From VAZQ01 sp963739175 (lineage in GTDB: Bacteria > Pseudomonadota > Alphaproteobacteria > Rhizobiales > Xanthobacteraceae), in the NCBI GenBank assembly GCA_963739175.1, contig CAVTZH010000003.1:113416-177415 (forward strand): DNA of 64,000 bases, read 5' to 3'. The translations under genes and the position numbers were made by a program. Every line of letters starts with the position of its first letter. Position 1 is the first letter of the stretch. The notes beneath the pieces are model-generated. The model saw nothing but the letters and a program-made list of their open reading frames with translations. It was not told the origin of the DNA and ran no database searches. Below, piece by piece: positions 17,893 through 26,818 of this stretch.

Positions 17893-18692
17893 CACCAGCT
17901 CCCGGACGACCCGCCGCCGCCGAACGATCCGCCACCACCGGAAAATCCGCCGCTGTCGGAATAGCCGCCACCGGATCCGCCCGACCATCCTCCGCCTGAC
18001 CATCCGCCGGGCAGACCGCCGCCCGCGATCGGGCCCCAGCGCGATCGTCGGCGCCCGGACATCTGCTGCCGTTGCGCGCGCTGCAGGTAGATGAAGAGCC
18101 AGATGACGAGGATGATGAGCACAATCGTGAACAGGCCGATTCCCTCGCCGCCGCGCGGCCGGGAATCGCGCTCGGCCGCTCGCCGCTTGAAGTCGTCGGC
18201 GTCGCCAGACAGAACCTGAACGATGTCGTCGACGCCGCGCTCGATGCCCCCCGCGAAATCTTTGGCGCGAAAGCGCGGCAAGATGGCGTGATCGACAATC
18301 AGCCGTGAGACGGCATCGGTCAGCGTTCCTTCGAGGCCGTAGCCCACTTCAATCCGCACCTTGCGCTCGGTCGGCGCGACGATGAGCAGGGCGCCGTTGT
18401 TCGTGCCCTTTTGTCCGATGCCCCAATGCCGCCCGAGCTGGTAGCCGTAGTCGGCGATGTCGTACCCTCCCAAGGCGGGTAACGTCACCACAACGAGCTG
18501 GGTCGTTGTCTTTGCTTCCAGCTCTTTCAATTTTGCTTCGAGGCGCGATCGCGCAGCGGCATCGAGTAAGCCGGCCTGATCGACAACGCGGCCCGTCAAT
18601 GCGGGGAAGGTCGGCTGCGCTTGCAGCGCGCAGACGAATGCGAGAGCTGCGACCGCGGCAAGGACGAAGGCCCGAAGGCGCCAACGCGCCAT
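17892..18692 (-). CDS. Exported TPM-domain protein with Gly-rich tail
   Basis: A 266-residue protein: signal peptide to about residue 26 (ALAFVCALQAQ), a TPM domain (about 30-160) with LTGRVVDQAGLLDAAARSRL, QLVVVTLPALGGYDIADYGY and VGYGLEGTLTDAVSRLIVD, a transmembrane helix near 195 (LFTIVLIILVIWLFIYL), and a low-complexity Gly/Ser tail ending GGGGSSGSW. This is the YgcG-like layout. It starts 14 bp after lemA ends and overlaps the next TPM gene, so lemA-tpm-tpm is one operon. A role in envelope maintenance is inferred from the family and not shown here. Confidence 0.8.
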   Translation of the reverse strand: MARWRLRAFVLAAVAALAFVCALQAQPTFPALTGRVVDQAGLLDAAARSRLEAKLKELEAKTTTQLVVVTLPALGGYDIADYGYQLGRHWGIGQKGTNNGALLIVAPTERKVRIEVGYGLEGTLTDAVSRLIVDHAILPRFRAKDFAGGIERGVDDIVQVLSGDADDFKRRAAERDSRPRGGEGIGLFTIVLIILVIWLFIYLQRAQRQQMSGRRRSRWGPIAGGGLPGGWSGGGWSGGSGGGYSDSGGFSGGGGSFGGGGSSGSW

Positions 18693-18706
18693 AGGATTCT
18701 CGTTTT

Positions 18707-19345
18707 TCAGAATTTGACCTGAGGCGGCTTCTGCTGCTCTTCGGGCGCCGCGAAGGTTGCCATCGGCTTCGCGCCATACACCATCGCCCACAGCCGGCCG
18801 GGGAATGTCCGAACCTCGGTGTTGTAGGCTTGCACTGCCTGGATGTAGTCGCGGCGGGCGACTGCAATCCGGTTTTCAGTGCCCTCAAGCTGCGATTGAA
18901 GCGCCAGGAAGTTCTGGTTTGATTTCAGTTCAGGATAGTTCTCGCTCACCGCGATCAGCCGTCCCAATGCGCCGGATAGCTGCTGCTGTGCTTCCTGGAA
19001 GCGGCGAAGCGCCTCCGGGTCGGTGAGTTGGTCGGCCTTGACCTGCACCTGCGTTGCCTTGGCGCGGGCCTCGATCACCTGGGTCAGCACCTCGCGCTCC
19101 TGCTTGGCGAAGCCTTTGACCGTCTCCACCAAATTCGGAATGAGCTCCGCGCGGCGCTGGTATTGGTTCTGGACTTGGCTCCACGCGCTCTTGGCCTGCT
19201 CCTCGAGGGTCGGAATAGTGTTGATCCCACAACCCGATACCGTCAGTGCGATGACCATTGCGCAGATCGCGCGCAATCCGGCCGACAGCTTTTGTGAATC
19301 AAAGCCGAAAGTCGAAATTGTCGTTCCGTAAAGCATGCGAGTCAT
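18707..19345 (-). CDS. lemA: LemA family lipoprotein
   Basis: A 212-residue LemA protein with an unusually long N-terminal segment ending in a lipobox (ALTVSGC), then the LemA helical fold: WSQVQNQYQRRAELIPNLVE, KGFAKQEREVLTQVIEARAK, and a C-terminal AYNTEVRTFPGRLWAMVYG. The start at 19345 follows GGAGAGAG by six bases, which decides between several in-frame Mets. LemA and TPM proteins are commonly encoded together, as here, and are thought to act at the envelope. It heads the operon and faces away from the Tat receptor gene at 19582. Confidence 0.86.
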   Translation of the reverse strand: MTRMLYGTTISTFGFDSQKLSAGLRAICAMVIALTVSGCGINTIPTLEEQAKSAWSQVQNQYQRRAELIPNLVETVKGFAKQEREVLTQVIEARAKATQVQVKADQLTDPEALRRFQEAQQQLSGALGRLIAVSENYPELKSNQNFLALQSQLEGTENRIAVARRDYIQAVQAYNTEVRTFPGRLWAMVYGAKPMATFAAPEEQQKPPQVKF

Positions 19346-19581
19346 GGCTCTCTCCAATAGAAGCGACTGCGCGCGACCTCGATTGGTCATCTATGTGCCG
19401 TGCCTGGGCGCTGACAAGCCATTCGGAATGCAAAGTGACTCGCGGCCGTCACTCAACGCCAAACTGGACGGATGGTTCACGTCGGACGATCATCGATAGG
19501 GTTGGGGATGTAGGAGGCCGGCTGGCGCGGTCGCGACGTTCGGCGTACTCTTTGGCAGACAGGCTTTTCTGGGGAGAAGTC

Positions 19582-20635
19582 ATGCGCCAAAGCAACACGA
19601 AGAATTAGCCGGCGATCTGTACTTACGGGTGTGTCGGCCGCTGGATTGTCAGCCATTGGATTATCAGCCACTGGCTCACCATCGTTCGCGCAGGCCGCGC
19701 CCGCCGTTCACAGCAAAACCAAGATCACGGTGACGGGCTTCTATCGCACGCCCGCATTCCACATCGCGCAGCGCCGCGGCCTGTTCGCCAAGGAAGGGCT
19801 CGATGTCGAGTTCCTGCTGGTGCGGCTCGCCCCCGACCACAACGAAGGGCTGGCGCACGGCCGCTGGCCGCTGACGATGTCGTCGGCCGACACCATGCTG
19901 GCGCGCGCCACCCAGGACGGCGTCGATTTCGTGCTGTTCCTGGAGGCCGAGGAGGGGCTCGACGTTCAGCTCATCGCGCAGTCTAAGTACAAGTCATTGC
20001 AGGAGCTGCGCGGAAAACTGTTCGCGGCCGATCCGGTCGATTCCAACTACGATCTCGTGCGCAACAAGATCATGCGCGACAACGGCATTCCCGAGAGCGA
20101 TTACCGCTACGAGGTGATCGGCAATTCGAGCATGCGGCTCACCGCCTTCCTGGACGGCAAGGTCGATGCCGCGATGCTGCAGCGGCCGTTCTCCGACCGC
20201 GCGCTCGACAAGGGCGGCGTGCTGCTGGGCAAGGGCTCCGACTACATCCCGAATTGGCCGATCTGCTGCGGCTGGGGCCTGCGCAAATGGATGGAAGCGA
20301 ACCGCTCCACCGTCGTCGGCTTCACGCGCGCGATGGCACTGGCCGCCGACTGGCTCCTCCTGCCCGAGAACAAGGAGGAGATGATCCAGATCCTGATGAA
20401 GGAGGAGAAGCTCACGCGCGCCTGGGCGGAGAGCAACTACTCCTATGTGCTGCCGAAATGCATGCTCAAGCCGGAGTCGATCCGCAAGGACCTCGAGCTT
20501 CGCATCGAGCTTGGCTATTACAAGCCGCCGCACAAGCCGACCGAAGCGTTCTACGACATGAGCTACTGGACCGAGGCCACCGGACTGGCGGCGCCGCCGG
20601 CGGTCGGGCTGCCGCGCAACGCGGTGGCGGGGTGA
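19582..20635 (+). CDS. Tat-exported SsuA/THI5-like substrate-binding protein (apparent frameshift)
   Basis: About 350 residues after repair. A strong GGGGAGAAG precedes the ATG at 19582, but after eight codons the frame stops; one base too many near 19600 restores MRQSNT followed by ISRRSVLTGVSAAGLSAIG, a twin-arginine signal. The mature part has GFYRTPAFHIAQRRGLFAKE, MSSADTMLARATQDGVDFVL and SLQELRGKLFAADPVDSNYD, typical of NMT1/SsuA-like ABC receptors for sulfonates, taurine or pyrimidine precursors. Using the internal GTG at 19631 would lose the Tat motif. It is followed after 3 bp by a close paralog. No ABC permease or ATPase is adjacent. Confidence 0.8.
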
Positions 20636-20638
20636 CGG

Positions 20639-21673
20639 ATGGCTCGCATGCATCGGATCACGCGTCGCGCGGCGCTCAAGAGTGCCGCCGCGACTGGCCT
20701 CGCTGTGCTGGCGCCGTCGGTTGCGCGCCCGCAGGCGCCGGCCGTGCACGGCACCACCAAGCTGCCGGTGTCGGGCTATTTCCGCCGTCCGCCCTATGTG
20801 GTCGCCGTCCACAAAGGCTTCTTCGCCAAGGAGCGGCTCGAGATCGACTATCACGTCGTCGAGTTCGCGCCCGATCACAATCGCGAGCTGGCCGAAGGCA
20901 AGTGGCCGCTGACGCTGTCGTCGGCCGACACCATGCTGGCGCGCACCACCCAGGACAAGGTCGATTTCCTCCTGGTGATGCAGACCGAGGAGGGGCTCGA
21001 CGTCCAGCTGGTCGTGCAGCCGAAATACAAATCATTGCAGGAGTTGCGTGGAAAACTGTTCGCGGCCGATCCGATCGATTCCAACTACGACCTCGTCCGC
21101 AACAAGATCATGCGCGACCATGGCATCAGCGAAAGCGACTACCGGATCGACGTGCTGGGCCCGTCGCGCACCCGCGCCAACGCCTTCACGCAGGGCAAGG
21201 TCGACGCCGCCATGCTGGCGCCGCCCTGGAATGCGCGGGCGATCGCGGCGGGCGGCACGGTGCTGGCGGAAGGCGCCGACTACATCCCGAACTGGCCGCT
21301 GAGCTGCGGCTGGGGACTGCGCAGCTGGATCGAGGCCAACCGCTCGACCGTGGTGCGGTTCGTGCGCGCCATGGCGCAGGCGTCGGATTGGCTGCTCAAG
21401 CCGGAAAACCGCGAGGAGACGGTCGCGCTGATGATGCGGGAGGAGAAGCTGCCGCGCGACCGCGCGGAGAGCAGCTACCAGCGCGTGGTCCCGAAGAGCA
21501 TGATCAGCCCGGAGGCGATCCGCAAGAACATCGAGGTGCGCATCGAGCTCGGCTATTACAAGCCGCCGCACAAGCCGACCGAGGCGTTCTACGACCTCAG
21601 CTACTGGAGCGAGGCGACCGGCGAGCCGGTGCCGCCGCCGGTCGGGCTGGCGCGCAACGCCGTGGCGGGGTGA
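20639..21673 (+). CDS. Tat-exported SsuA/THI5-like substrate-binding protein, tandem paralog
   Basis: A 344-residue receptor with a clear Tat signal (RITRRAALKSAAATGLAVLA). It shares nearly every block with the upstream gene, including SLQELRGKLFAADPIDSNYD, DYIPNWPLSCGWGLRSWIEA and an ending with PPHKPTEAFYDLSYW, which indicates recent tandem duplication. Differences are concentrated in the middle ligand-facing part, for example AMLAPPWNARAIAAGG versus AMLQRPFSDRALDKGG, so the two may bind different ligands. It begins 3 bp after the first copy ends and must be co-translated with it. No transporter partner is adjacent. Confidence 0.85.
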   Translation: MARMHRITRRAALKSAAATGLAVLAPSVARPQAPAVHGTTKLPVSGYFRRPPYVVAVHKGFFAKERLEIDYHVVEFAPDHNRELAEGKWPLTLSSADTMLARTTQDKVDFLLVMQTEEGLDVQLVVQPKYKSLQELRGKLFAADPIDSNYDLVRNKIMRDHGISESDYRIDVLGPSRTRANAFTQGKVDAAMLAPPWNARAIAAGGTVLAEGADYIPNWPLSCGWGLRSWIEANRSTVVRFVRAMAQASDWLLKPENREETVALMMREEKLPRDRAESSYQRVVPKSMISPEAIRKNIEVRIELGYYKPPHKPTEAFYDLSYWSEATGEPVPPPVGLARNAVAG

Positions 21674-21872
21674 TTTCGGGTTCTTTGGGGCGCCTTAACG
21701 CGGCAATAACGATACAATTTCAATTCAATTCGATTTCGTATTGATTATTCGCTGATTGTTTATGTGGGACGTCTAGAATCTCATAGGCGGGAGGCGGCGT
21801 GCTCACAAAAGGATTGTGGGCGAGCCTCGGCCACGACGACGCGGGTGCCGGCAGCGTCGGGATGCTCGTGCC

Positions 21873-22223
21873 ATGCGATCTGACTACGCGATACCGACGA
21901 TTGTTGCAGGTGCCGGTGCGGTCGTCGCCACGGCGCTCGCGGCTGTGCTGGTGGCGCTGCAGGCTGCGACCGGCGGGCAGTCGGCACATCTCACGGGCAG
22001 GGTGCAGATCGGTGCGGATAGCTGCCAAAGCTTTGTCATCGACCACAAGACCGACTTTATCAGTCACGATCAGCGCGCCGCTTGTACCGAAGCGGCCAAA
22101 GAATCCAAACGCAAGATCGCGAAAGAGCCAGTCGTCGTTCCTGTCCCCGGCGCCCGGCTCGATGCCGTTCGCGAACTCTTTCTACAAGCGTTGAAGAAAA
22201 TGAAGAACGATCGCCCACCATGA
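21873..22223 (+). CDS. Small membrane-anchored hypothetical protein
   Basis: A 116-residue protein with one N-terminal membrane helix (IVAGAGAVVATALAAVLVAL, residues about 9-28) and a soluble basic tail with two Cys (SCQSFVIDHK and RAACTEAAKE). I do not recognise a family. It is real rather than chance because its TGA overlaps the PilZ gene start as ATGA, a tight coupling. The longer frame that starts at 21816 has no credible start signal, so the ATG at 21873 is used. A role with the PilZ partner at the membrane is inference only. Confidence 0.55.
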   Translation: MRSDYAIPTIVAGAGAVVATALAAVLVALQAATGGQSAHLTGRVQIGADSCQSFVIDHKTDFISHDQRAACTEAAKESKRKIAKEPVVVPVPGARLDAVRELFLQALKKMKNDRPP

Positions 22224-22549
22224 ACGACGCGCACTTCCAAAATCTCGGCTGGGGCCGCCGCAAGAATCTTCGCCGCCATTTCGGCTATCCGGCGCAGATG
22301 CATTTCGAAGAGGGTGTGCCCTCGCGGGCGTGCGTCATCATCGACATGTCGGAAACGGGCGCCCAGCTGCAGGTCGCTGCGGATTCCGAGGTTCCGATCG
22401 AATTTTCGCTGCTGATCGGCGGCAATTCCCATGTGCGGCGGCAATGCCGCCTGGTGTGGCGCTCGCGCAACCGGATCGGCGTTCAATTCCGGGTCGGCGT
22501 CAAGGACGCCAGCGCCCAGACGGCCCGGCGGCCGGTGCAGCCGGCCTAG
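22220..22549 (+). CDS. PilZ domain protein (c-di-GMP binding)
   Basis: A 109-residue single PilZ domain. The two c-di-GMP binding motifs are present: RRKNLRRHFGYPA near residue 13 (RxxxR type) and DMSETGAQL near 42 ([D/N]xSxxG type). The remainder forms the beta barrel, for example RLVWRSRNRIGVQFRV. Such proteins change partner activity when c-di-GMP is bound, often in motility, polysaccharide or surface attachment. It is translationally coupled to the small membrane protein upstream (ATGA overlap), so a membrane-tethered partnership is likely. No polysaccharide or flagellar gene lies nearby. Confidence 0.85.
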   Translation: MNDAHFQNLGWGRRKNLRRHFGYPAQMHFEEGVPSRACVIIDMSETGAQLQVAADSEVPIEFSLLIGGNSHVRRQCRLVWRSRNRIGVQFRVGVKDASAQTARRPVQPA

Positions 22550-22560
22550 GCGCCTGCCGA

Positions 22561-23661
22561 TCACCGCTCCACGAAGAAATTCTTGTCCTTGATCGGGAGC
22601 GTGACTGCGCCGCCGGTCGCCATCGAGTATTCGATCGCCAGCGTCGCCTCGAGCGTCGCGCGCGCCTCCTGCGGCGTCGCCAGCACGCAGGGCTTGCCGA
22701 GCGCCAGGTGGTCGAGCCAGGCGCGGGTCTCGTTGGGGATCGGGCCCCATAACTCGCCGAGCGCCCAGTCGCCCGGCGTGCCGCTCTGCAGGAACACCAT
22801 GTTGACGGTGTGGTCCGGCAGGTAGACGTGCGGGACGCCTTTTTCCGAGTACATCAACTGATCGGTGTGGTCGTCGTCGAGCAGTATGACGCCTTCGGTG
22901 CCGAGGATCTCGACGCGCGCGGCATGCCCGAGCGCGGGATACTTTTCCGGCAACGCATAGCAGTGTCCGAGATTGACGACCGAGCCGTCGTCATAGGTAA
23001 ACACCGCAAAGCCGACGTCGGGAACGTCGTGGCCGGCCGCTTTCAGCACGCCGGTCTGGCCGCGCGCATAGACTTCGACGATGCGCCGGCCCTCGAAGAA
23101 CCAGTTCATCAGGTCGACGTAATAGGTGAGGGCGTCGACCACCGGCGTCGCGTGCGGATCGCGCTTGAGGATCGCAAACGCCTGCGAGCGTGAATTGTAG
23201 AGCCGCGCCGCGCCGCCGGTGACGGTGCCGATGCGGCCTTGCAGGATCTGCTCCTTGGCGATCAGGTAGCGTTCCTTGTAGCGACGGCTGTAGGCAACGC
23301 GCACGTTGGCGGCGCGTTTCTCGATTGCCCGCAGCACCTCGTCCGCATCGCCGAGCGAGAGCGCGAGCGGCTTCTCGACCAGCACCGGCAGGCCGCGCTC
23401 AAGCGCGGCCAGGATCGGCGCCACGTGCTGGCCTTCGCTGGTCGAGACGATGACGGCGTTGACCTCCGGCCGCGCAATCATCGCTTCGTTGTCGGCGGAG
23501 TGGACCTTGGCGCCGACGGCTTCGGCAAGCTTCTTCGCCTTGGCGGGATCGGAATCCGACACCGCAATGAAGCGCACCGCCGGATGGCCGGCGGCGAGTT
23601 TCGCGCGCAGCGTCCCGATCCGGCCGGAGCCGATGATGGCGAGGCCAATTTCGTTCGCCAT
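22561..23661 (-). CDS. Gfo/Idh/MocA family oxidoreductase
   Basis: A 366-residue NAD(P)-dependent dehydrogenase. The N-terminal Rossmann domain has GLAIIGSGRIGTLRAKLAAG and the EKP motif PVLVEKPLALSLGDADEVLR; the C-terminal domain carries YYVDLMNWFF and HDVPDVGFAVFTYDDG, as in inositol and related sugar or polyol dehydrogenases. It is the last gene of the tctB-tctA-tctC operon, starting 5 bp after the tctC stop, so the imported substrate is probably its own. The start at 23661 has no strong ribosome site; coupling to tctC would explain that. Substrate unknown. Confidence 0.82.
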   Translation of the reverse strand: MANEIGLAIIGSGRIGTLRAKLAAGHPAVRFIAVSDSDPAKAKKLAEAVGAKVHSADNEAMIARPEVNAVIVSTSEGQHVAPILAALERGLPVLVEKPLALSLGDADEVLRAIEKRAANVRVAYSRRYKERYLIAKEQILQGRIGTVTGGAARLYNSRSQAFAILKRDPHATPVVDALTYYVDLMNWFFEGRRIVEVYARGQTGVLKAAGHDVPDVGFAVFTYDDGSVVNLGHCYALPEKYPALGHAARVEILGTEGVILLDDDHTDQLMYSEKGVPHVYLPDHTVNMVFLQSGTPGDWALGELWGPIPNETRAWLDHLALGKPCVLATPQEARATLEATLAIEYSMATGGAVTLPIKDKNFFVER

Positions 23662-23666
23662 GGCGG

Positions 23667-24635
23667 TTATTGCACCTTGCCGATGGCGCGCACGGCTTCC
23701 TCGGTCTTGCGGCTGTCGGCGTCCCACCAGGGACGGAATTCGTCACGGTCGAGATAGTCGATGCCGCTGCCGACCTTCGCCATCGCCTTGATGAAGTCCG
23801 GATCCTTCACCGCCTTGGCCACCGCTTCTCGCCAGATCTTGATGATCGGCTCCGGCACCTTGGCCTGGGTGAACAGGCCGTTCCATTGATAGTACTGGGC
23901 GTCGTAGCCGAGCTCCTTCAGGGTCGGGATGTCGGGGAAGGCGGCGACCCGATTGGTCCCCATGGTGCCGATCGGGCGCAGCACGCCGGCGCGCGCCTGC
24001 GGGCCGCCGACGGCGGGATGTGCGGCCAGAAGTTGCGCGTGATTGCCGAGCACCGCGGTCAGCGACGGCCCGCCGCCGGCGGTCGGCAGGTGGCGCATGC
24101 GGGTGCCGGTCGCCTTCAGCACGATCTCGACCGCGAGATGCGTGGTGCCGTAGAGCCCGCCCGACGCATAGACGATCTGGCCCGGACGCTTCTTGGCGTC
24201 GGCGACCAGCTCGCCGAAATTCTTCCAGGGTTGGGTCGCGTTCACGAACAGCATCGAGGGATCGGCCGAAACCAGCGCGATCGGCGCGAACTGCTCGCGC
24301 GTGAAGCTCGGCGGGCGCCCGAACACCTGATCGACCGCGGGCAGCAGCGAGAGCTGCGTGGTCGCGACCGTGACGGTGTAGCCATCAGGTGTGGCATTGG
24401 CGACCTGCATGGTGCCGATCAGCGCCGCCGCGCCGGGACGATTCTGGATCACCACCGGCTGGCCGAGGATGCGTTCAAGCACGGGCGCAATCGCCCGCGC
24501 GGTGGTGTCGGTCGAGCCGCCGGGCGGATAACCGAGCAGGATGGTGATGGGCTTGCTCGGGAATTTATCCTGTGCCTGGGCCGGGCTGCCGGCGAAACCG
24601 ATGAGGATCAGGAGTCCTAAGGTCACCAGACGCAT
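23667..24635 (-). CDS. tctC: Tripartite tricarboxylate transporter receptor TctC
   Basis: A 322-residue periplasmic receptor of the TctABC (TTT) family. Signal peptide MRLVTLGLLILIGFAGSPAQ is followed by the family signatures FPSKPITILLGYPPGGSTDT, NRPGAAALIGTMQVANATPD and VYASGGLYGTTHLAVE. The second ATG (24635) is preferred over the one 6 bases upstream because AAGGGAG is six bases before it. Unlike the orphan receptors elsewhere in the window, this one has its tctA and tctB genes directly upstream. It binds the solute, probably a carboxylate or sugar acid, before transfer to TctAB. Confidence 0.9.
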   Translation of the reverse strand: MRLVTLGLLILIGFAGSPAQAQDKFPSKPITILLGYPPGGSTDTTARAIAPVLERILGQPVVIQNRPGAAALIGTMQVANATPDGYTVTVATTQLSLLPAVDQVFGRPPSFTREQFAPIALVSADPSMLFVNATQPWKNFGELVADAKKRPGQIVYASGGLYGTTHLAVEIVLKATGTRMRHLPTAGGGPSLTAVLGNHAQLLAAHPAVGGPQARAGVLRPIGTMGTNRVAAFPDIPTLKELGYDAQYYQWNGLFTQAKVPEPIIKIWREAVAKAVKDPDFIKAMAKVGSGIDYLDRDEFRPWWDADSRKTEEAVRAIGKVQ

Positions 24636-24654
24636 GCGCATCTCCCTTCGCGCT

Positions 24655-26160
24655 TCATTCCGCTGCTTCTTTTATGCGTGTACGCCGCCGCATGATTGCC
24701 GGCATCAAGCCGGCCGCCAGCAGCAGCGCGCCGACGACCAGCAATGCGACCGTGATCGGCCGTTGCAGGAAGATTGTATAGTCTCCGCCCGACATCGCCA
24801 GCGATTGCCGGAACGCCATCTCGAGCATCGGCGCGAGAATGAAGCCAAGCACGATCGGCGCGACGTCATAGCGTAGCTTGCGCAGGCCATAGCCTGCGGC
24901 GCCGGCCAGCCCCATGATCAGTACCTCGACCATGCTGTGATTGACCGTGTAGACGCCGACGATGCAGCACACCAGGATCGCCGGGTAGAGATAGGTATAG
25001 GGAATTCGCAGTAGCGACACGAACAGGCCGACCAATGGCAGGTTGAGAATCAAGAGCACCAGATTCCCAATGTACATGCTGGCGATGAATCCCCAGAATA
25101 ACTGCGGTTGCTGAGTGATAAGCAGCGGCCCCGGGGCGATGCCGTGCACCACCAGCACAGCAATCAGGATCGCCTGCACCGGTCCGAGCGGTACGCCGAG
25201 CGCGAGCATCGGCACGAACGCGCCGCAGGCGGCTGCGTTGTTCGCCGATTCCGGACCGGCCACGCCTTCCACCGCGCCCTTGCCGAACCGCTCGGGATGA
25301 TCCGACAGCTTCTTCTCGATCGCGTAGGACACGAACGAGGAGAGGATATGCGCCGAGCCTGGGATGATTCCGATCAGGAAACCGATGACGGTGCCGCGTC
25401 CGATCGGGCCGATCGATGCGCGCGCTTCGGCGCGTGACGGCAACAGCTCCGCAAACCGTGGCCTCATCGGCTGCATCGCCCGCGTGCCATAGGCGAGCAT
25501 GATCTCGGACACGCCGAACAGCCCGACCGCCAGCGGCAGCACGCCGAGCCCGTCGGAGAGCTCGTGCACGCCGCCGGAGAAACGGTTGTAGCCGCTCATC
25601 GGGTCGATGCCGATCATCCCGAGCAGGAGCCCGAGCACCGCCATGGTCAGTGTCTTGGGCATCGGCCCGCTGCTCATGTAGGAGAGCACCAGGAGACCCA
25701 TCATCAGCAGCGCGAAATATTCCGGCGGCCCGAATGCCAAGGCAAAGCGTGCCAACGGCGGGGCGAGCAACATCAGCGCCACGACGCTCAGCGTGCCGGC
25801 GACGAACGAGCCGATCGCCGCGATCGCGAGCGCCGGCCCGGCGCGACCCTGACGCGTCATCTCGTAGCCGTCGATGCAGGTGACGACCGACGCCGCTTCG
25901 CCGGGAATGCGCATCAGGATCGACGTGGTCGAGCCGCCATACATCGCGCCGTAGTAGATGCCGCCGAGCAGCACGATCGCGGTGGTCGGCGGCAGGCCGA
26001 AGCTGATCGGGAGCAGGATGCTGATGCCGGCGAGGGGACCGAGCCCCGGCAGCACGCCCACCACCGTGCCGATGATGCAGCCGAGGAACGCATAGACGAG
26101 CACGGAAGGGTCGAGCACCACCTGAAAGCCGAGCAGCAGATTTTGCAGGGTCTCGGCCAT
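24655..26160 (-). CDS. tctA: Tripartite tricarboxylate transporter large membrane subunit TctA
   Basis: A 501-residue polytopic protein with about 10-12 membrane helices. The signature blocks are GTVVGVLPGLGPLAGISILL, GGIYYGAMYGGSTTSILMRI (the GGS ligand loop), GFLIGIIPGSAHILSSFVSY and GVAGPESANNAAACGAFVPM, the last being the repeated PESANNAA signature of the family. It forms the Na/H-driven channel with TctB. It starts 10 bp after tctB ends and tctC follows 19 bp after it, so it is a single operon for uptake of a carboxylate or sugar acid. The frame is intact across 1.5 kb. Confidence 0.93.
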   Translation of the reverse strand: MAETLQNLLLGFQVVLDPSVLVYAFLGCIIGTVVGVLPGLGPLAGISILLPISFGLPPTTAIVLLGGIYYGAMYGGSTTSILMRIPGEAASVVTCIDGYEMTRQGRAGPALAIAAIGSFVAGTLSVVALMLLAPPLARFALAFGPPEYFALLMMGLLVLSYMSSGPMPKTLTMAVLGLLLGMIGIDPMSGYNRFSGGVHELSDGLGVLPLAVGLFGVSEIMLAYGTRAMQPMRPRFAELLPSRAEARASIGPIGRGTVIGFLIGIIPGSAHILSSFVSYAIEKKLSDHPERFGKGAVEGVAGPESANNAAACGAFVPMLALGVPLGPVQAILIAVLVVHGIAPGPLLITQQPQLFWGFIASMYIGNLVLLILNLPLVGLFVSLLRIPYTYLYPAILVCCIVGVYTVNHSMVEVLIMGLAGAAGYGLRKLRYDVAPIVLGFILAPMLEMAFRQSLAMSGGDYTIFLQRPITVALLVVGALLLAAGLMPAIMRRRTRIKEAAE

Positions 26161-26170
26161 GGGCGCGCCG

Positions 26171-26668
26171 TCACAGCCCCCACGGTCCGCTGGGGAGCGA
26201 GACCTTCAACACATGCACGAACAGGGCGTGGCTTCCGAACGCGATGCCGAAGCTCACCAGCAATGTTGCGATGAGCGGCTTGCGCTCGACTCCGCCGAGG
26301 TAGAACAGGAGCAGCCCGAGCACGGTCAGGCGATAGCCGATCACGCCGAAGGCGAGGGCGCTGACCAGGATTCCCAGGATGATGAAGACGGCGTGGCGTG
26401 TTGCGCCGGTGTCGGTGGCGGGTTCTTCGGCGTCGCGGGCTTCGGATTCGTCGACCGCGCTCGACGCGCCGGCCGTGCTCCAGAGCGCGCAGACGATCAG
26501 CAGGATCGCGAGCGCGAGCGGCGTGATCCCCGGGCCGGGATTGTCGATGGTGCCGAACGGCAGGTCGGCAAGGCTGCGCCAGATGAAGAACAGACCGACC
26601 GCCACGAGCGCCAGCACGCCAATCCGCTGGCGTCGTCCTTCGCTGCCGGTCGGCCGGAGCACGCTCAT
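26171..26668 (-). CDS. tctB: Tripartite tricarboxylate transporter small membrane subunit TctB
   Basis: A 165-residue protein with four membrane helices (IGVLALVAVGLFFIWRSLAD, PLALAILLIVCALWS, HAVFIILGILVSALAFGVIG and a C-terminal pair), typical of TctB. It is poorly conserved in sequence, so the call depends on its helix layout and on its position just upstream of tctA. The start at 26668 follows GGGGGAAAGG. It is the first gene of the tctB-tctA-tctC-oxidoreductase operon and is divergent from the carboxymuconolactone decarboxylase-like gene at 26819. Confidence 0.85.
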   Translation of the reverse strand: MSVLRPTGSEGRRQRIGVLALVAVGLFFIWRSLADLPFGTIDNPGPGITPLALAILLIVCALWSTAGASSAVDESEARDAEEPATDTGATRHAVFIILGILVSALAFGVIGYRLTVLGLLLFYLGGVERKPLIATLLVSFGIAFGSHALFVHVLKVSLPSGPWGL

Positions 26669-26818
26669 CGCGCGACCTTTCCCCCGTTCGGACGTCTTCT
26701 CCCCCGTAGGAACTGTACTCCTAAATCGTCGGGCGAGACCACCGCGCAAACCGGATGCAGCCGGTTCGGCCGATGCTATGGTGGAAGTCGCAAAAAGAAC
26801 TGTGGGAGAACGATTCCA

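Noticed and set aside
20254..21744. 496-codon plus-strand frame overlapping the two Tat receptors
   Set aside because: It is an out-of-frame shadow of the tandem receptors, with low-complexity Gly/Arg/Ala content.
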